Assembly (NCBI RefSeq): GCF_013391635.1
Contig: NZ_JACAWU010000001.1
Location: 310,001 to 374,000, forward strand
Reading direction: 5' to 3'
DNA: 64,000 bases
Source: Natronomonas gomsonensis
Lineage (GTDB): Archaea > Halobacteriota > Halobacteria > Halobacteriales > Haloarculaceae
The notes under the pieces are model-generated. The model saw only the letters and a program-made list of their open reading frames with translations. It had not been told where the DNA came from and made no database searches. Position numbers and translations under genes: made by a program. Below are positions 61,510-64,000 of this stretch, piece after piece. Position 1 is the stretch's first letter. Each line of letters begins with the position of its first letter.

Positions 61510-62553
61510 ATGCAACACGCGTTTCGGGTCGGGAAACACTATCGTGATACTGGGAGTTACCGCAACTCGGAGGACCAGTTTCTGCGGTGGATCCGCGGCC
61601 CACTTGACAGCGGTATCAAAAACACGGGCGGGATCCGTGATCTCGGTGCTGATCGGTCGGATACGCCTGCAGCGCTCGTGCTCGTCTCCAACGACAGCGG
61701 CATCTCCCAGCACGACGACCCGTGGGAGGACACGCTCGCCGTCAACGCCGGCTACATCAGCTACTGGGGCGACGCAAAGGCATCGAACCCCTACGACGAG
61801 TCCACGCAGAACCAGAAAATCAAGACCGCCTTCGACAACGCCGCGGCTAGGCGGCGCGAGGACGTTCCGCCCGTCCTCGTTTTCCGCAAACCCGAATCAG
61901 GAGTCGTCGAGTTCTGCGGGCTCTGCGTTCCCGACCACTTCGAAGTCCGCGCGTACCGTTCTAAGGACGGGACGCAGGTCCCGAACTACCAGTTCCACTT
62001 CTCGATACTCAACACCAACGCCGTCCCCGTCACGTGGCTGCACGAACGCGCCCAGCAGAACGACGACAGCGCGGCACCTGACGTCTGGCAACACTGGGTC
62101 CAGACCGGGGAGGTTGCCCAGTGGCCGACCGGCGAACTCCTCGATTCGAGCGGCCGGATCCGCCGCTACGAAACGTCCGAAATCACCGTGAGCGACGCCT
62201 TCCGTGCAGATACACTCGACCGCTACGACCACGCGTGCACCCTGACTGGCATTCGAGAAGACGAGTTGCTGGATCTCGCGCACATCCTCCCACGGAGTCA
62301 ACATCCCGATCTCGCAGAACACCCAGAGAACGTCTTCGTGTTGAACTCACTGCACCACCGCGCGTTCGACGCTGCGCTGTTCACTATCGATAGGGACTAC
62401 CGGATCCGTACCAGCCCGTCATTCGATCCAGCGCACCCGTTCCTGCGGGAAACAATCCTTGACCGGGACGGCGAACAACTCGCATTCCCACCCGGCGCAC
62501 AAGTCCAACCGTCGTTCCTGGAGGAACTGAACACCGGGCTCTCGTGGCTCTAG
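61510..62553 (+). CDS. HNH endonuclease with AspBHI-like N-terminal reader
   Basis: The product is 347 residues. Residues about 5-140 match the style of the AspBHI-type modified-base reader (SRA-like): FRVGKHYRDTGSYRN, ALVLVSNDSGI, VNAGYISYWGDAKASNPYD, FDNAAARRREDVPPVLVF. Residues about 235-300 are an HNH domain: HACTLTGIREDELLDLAHILPRS, HPENVFVLNSLHHRAFD, giving the His-Asn-His set. This suggests a type IV, modification-dependent restriction enzyme. The reader assignment is inference. Confidence 0.72.
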   Translation: MQHAFRVGKHYRDTGSYRNSEDQFLRWIRGPLDSGIKNTGGIRDLGADRSDTPAALVLVSNDSGISQHDDPWEDTLAVNAGYISYWGDAKASNPYDESTQNQKIKTAFDNAAARRREDVPPVLVFRKPESGVVEFCGLCVPDHFEVRAYRSKDGTQVPNYQFHFSILNTNAVPVTWLHERAQQNDDSAAPDVWQHWVQTGEVAQWPTGELLDSSGRIRRYETSEITVSDAFRADTLDRYDHACTLTGIREDELLDLAHILPRSQHPDLAEHPENVFVLNSLHHRAFDAALFTIDRDYRIRTSPSFDPAHPFLRETILDRDGEQLAFPPGAQVQPSFLEELNTGLSWL

Positions 62554-62588
62554 TACAGTATGACTCGATTCTGTAACTATGGATGAAA

Positions 62589-63422
62589 TTATGAGAACTC
62601 ATCCGGGAGCACCGATTTGGGAGGCCCGTTCAGGCGAAGTTGGTACGTACTGTCCCTGGTCCCTGTCGTTTCTCGCGTCGGATCCAGTAGTGGATATCCA
62701 GTCGTGAAGTTCTCGACGAGGTCCTCGTACTCTGGCAGGGTAATGTCCAACTGGTCGGCGAGGTAGACGATTCGTTTCGTTGCGGCTCCATTCCCGACTC
62801 GTCGCAGGCACTCGACGACTCGTTCCCACGAACATTGCGTGTCGACAGCGTTCTTCAGTGCCTTTGCAAGCTCGCTGATACCGCCGCAGAACTCCGGGTG
62901 GTCGGCGCAATCGACCAGGGTCTTCTCGATACTCGAAATGTTCGCCTGGTTCGACCCGACTGCAGTCGGTTGATAGCCGAAGAATTTCTGCTCAGTGACG
63001 GTCACGGGTCGATACGTCACCCCGTGGATTTCGTGCTCTTGAGCGCGCGTTGTCGTCACGATGTACACCGTTCGGGGCACCTGCTCCGTCAGTCCGTGAT
63101 GGTTCAGCGCACTCCAGTACCCAACGTACATCGGCTCCACCAGGGCGGACGCGATCACGAACTCGTGCGCTGTATACACGGCGTTCTCGCCCGCAGCAAG
63201 TGGCAGAATCAGGTACTTCCCGTGCGCGACTCGCTCAAGCCAGCCTTTCTCCTTGAGCGCATACGCCATATCCTTCGCCGACTTTCGCGGGATATCCAGA
63301 ACATCCGCGAGGTCACTAATGCTGATGATCTCCCGGTTCTCGCTTGCGAGCCGTGACAGCGCCTGCGCCTCGCGCGTCGACAAGCTCTTTCGTTGAATCT
63401 CTACGCCGTTTGTTGACTCCAT
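62589..63422 (-). CDS. AbiEi-like antitoxin/transcription regulator, partner missing
   Basis: The product is 277 residues. An N-terminal winged helix ISISDLADVLDIPRKSAKDMAYALKEKGWLERVAHGKYLIL is followed by the AbiEi body: PMYVGYWSALNHHGL, YIVTTTRAQEHEIHGVTY, ISSIEKTLVDCADHPEFCGG. In AbiE systems this antitoxin represses its promoter and neutralises the nucleotidyltransferase AbiEii. Downstream of this gene lies only the convergent HNH gene, and no AbiEii is seen. Confidence 0.8.
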   Translation of the reverse strand: MESTNGVEIQRKSLSTREAQALSRLASENREIISISDLADVLDIPRKSAKDMAYALKEKGWLERVAHGKYLILPLAAGENAVYTAHEFVIASALVEPMYVGYWSALNHHGLTEQVPRTVYIVTTTRAQEHEIHGVTYRPVTVTEQKFFGYQPTAVGSNQANISSIEKTLVDCADHPEFCGGISELAKALKNAVDTQCSWERVVECLRRVGNGAATKRIVYLADQLDITLPEYEDLVENFTTGYPLLDPTRETTGTRDSTYQLRLNGPPKSVLPDEFS

Positions 63423-63690
63423 AGCCGCTTACCGTACATAGATCCTAAATCGCATCAGTAATAAATGACGTCTTGAAACATAGTTTGAGAAAAGCGGGTC
63501 ATAGGTCAGTGGACGTACACAAAATCTAAATCTGAATACAACCTCCACTACTTCGTCGAGTGGGGAAGCGGACTCTGGACGCTCTTTCTTAACACAACCG
63601 AGCGACGACTCGTTCTCGCTTGAACGACTGGGAAAAGGTTCTTATGCGGTAACTGCTTTACTTACAGTAGACGCAACTGGAGGCCCAACA
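63423..63690. other. AT-rich gap, likely regulatory
   Basis: The gap is about 270 bases. It contains stretches such as AATAAATGACG near 63460 and AAAATCTAAATCTGAA near 63520. I see no long open frame or clear repeat. Confidence 0.45.
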
Positions 63691-63795
63691 ATGACGTTCC
63701 AAGAACGACTCCGCTCAATCGAAGAGCGGTACGACGTAAGCCAGAGCGAACACGCCCGGGAGCTCGGACGTACTGTCGCGGACCTCCAGGACTAA
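63691..63795 (+). CDS. 34-residue hypothetical micro-protein
   Basis: The start MTFQERLRSIEERYD leads to QSEHARELGRTVADLQD, an amphipathic helical peptide with acidic and basic faces. The ATG at 63691 follows GGAGGCCCAACA, a good ribosome site. It ends five bases before the stop of the opposite-strand gene. It could be a small antitoxin-like or leader peptide. Confidence 0.45.
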   Translation: MTFQERLRSIEERYDVSQSEHARELGRTVADLQD

Positions 63796-63800
63796 CGCGG

Positions 63801-64000
63801 TTATTCTGCCTCATCGAGGAACGAGACGAATTCTGCTTTGCCAATACCCTCGGTAGTGATGAGCTCATCGTGTCCAGCACGGGTAACAGATTCAATGAGG
63901 AAGTCCGTACAGAGCTCTGTATGCACGTCACCATAGTACGCGTAGGCCTCTGAACGAGTGAAATCAAGGTCATACTCTGCCAGAACGATCTCGATGCCAT
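63801..64000 (-). CDS. C-terminal part of a gene cut by the right edge
   Basis: The minus-strand frame enters from the right edge and ends at TAA (63801-63803). Its 65 visible residues begin GIEIVLAEYDLDFTRSEAYAYYGDV and end KAEFVSFLDEAE, acidic and well-formed. The segment is alpha/beta with no motif I can name. An overlapping frame that starts at the edge reads Ser/Arg-rich and is a shadow. Confidence 0.55.
   Translation of the reverse strand, partial: GIEIVLAEYDLDFTRSEAYAYYGDVHTELCTDFLIESVTRAGHDELITTEGIGKAEFVSFLDEAE

Noticed and set aside
1..64000. CRISPR array
   Set aside because: No run of regularly spaced repeats was found; the GTTTCAATAGC near 58786 occurs once.
1..64000. tRNA or rRNA genes
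   Set aside because: No cloverleaf with a T-arm such as GGTTCGAATCC was seen; the GGTTTGAATACCC near 8070 has no matching acceptor stem.
63662..64000. 112-codon minus-strand frame at the right edge
   Set aside because: It is Ser/Arg-rich; the frame shifted by two bases encodes an acidic, well-formed protein end.
54372..64000. Complete provirus
   Set aside because: No capsid, terminase, portal or replication genes are visible, so only an integrated element or island is supported.

Overview
The window is chromosomal DNA from a haloarchaeon (class Halobacteria). The GC content is high, the proteins are very acidic, and the genes are densely packed with many TATA-led, apparently leaderless starts. 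The gene families are archaeal or haloarchaeal: aIF2-beta with a TRAM domain, uL16/L10e, SUI1, NOG1, the F420 enzymes CofE and Mer, MptD, and PGF-CTERM surface proteins. I cannot name the genus. I see no rRNA, tRNA or CRISPR array.

Bases 1 to about 20500 are mostly housekeeping: pdxT, a DUF151 nuclease-like protein, hisE, two GTPases (NOG1-like, EngB), a DUF389 membrane protein, a peroxiredoxin, a PQQ-like beta-propeller, RNase J, an HPP membrane protein, a Nudix/eIF2B-like fusion, a phosphoesterase, cofE, mer and two near-identical cold-shock genes. A probable toxin-antitoxin pair lies at 9545-10512. GC-rich inverted repeats fill two intergenic gaps (3700-3815 and 7726-7923).

Bases 20540 to 24000 are a compact defence patch. 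It holds an RHH antitoxin with a RelE-like toxin behind a palindromic operator, then a two-gene McrBC-type restriction system whose ATPase starts with an EVE/PUA-like domain.

Bases 24460 to 43060 return to core functions: a MoxR/DUF58/transglutaminase operon, SUI1, a rhodanese, a Nudix hydrolase, rimI, aconitase, aIF2-beta, mptD, an iron-transport lipoprotein, a large LVIVD-type secreted protein, a creatininase-family enzyme and ribosomal protein uL16.

Bases 43200 to 54310 are a surface and uptake region. Four tandem paralogous secreted proteins share a four-cysteine domain, a Thr/Pro stalk and a PGF-type C-terminal anchor. Three of them share a promoter motif at nearly the same distance from the start codon. 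A complete branched-chain amino-acid type (Liv) ABC transporter follows, and then a fifth, divergent member of the secreted family.

From 54372 to the right edge the sequence becomes an accessory island: lower GC in gaps, rarer codons, three tyrosine-recombinase-like genes and small unknowns. Its most interesting content is a two-gene operon at 59302-60809 that encodes a CARF-like nucleotide-sensor domain followed by a PIN-type nuclease. Next to it are a probable modification-dependent HNH endonuclease and an AbiEi-like protein with no adjacent toxin. With no cas genes in view, the CARF/PIN pair is the best candidate for an undescribed defence system.
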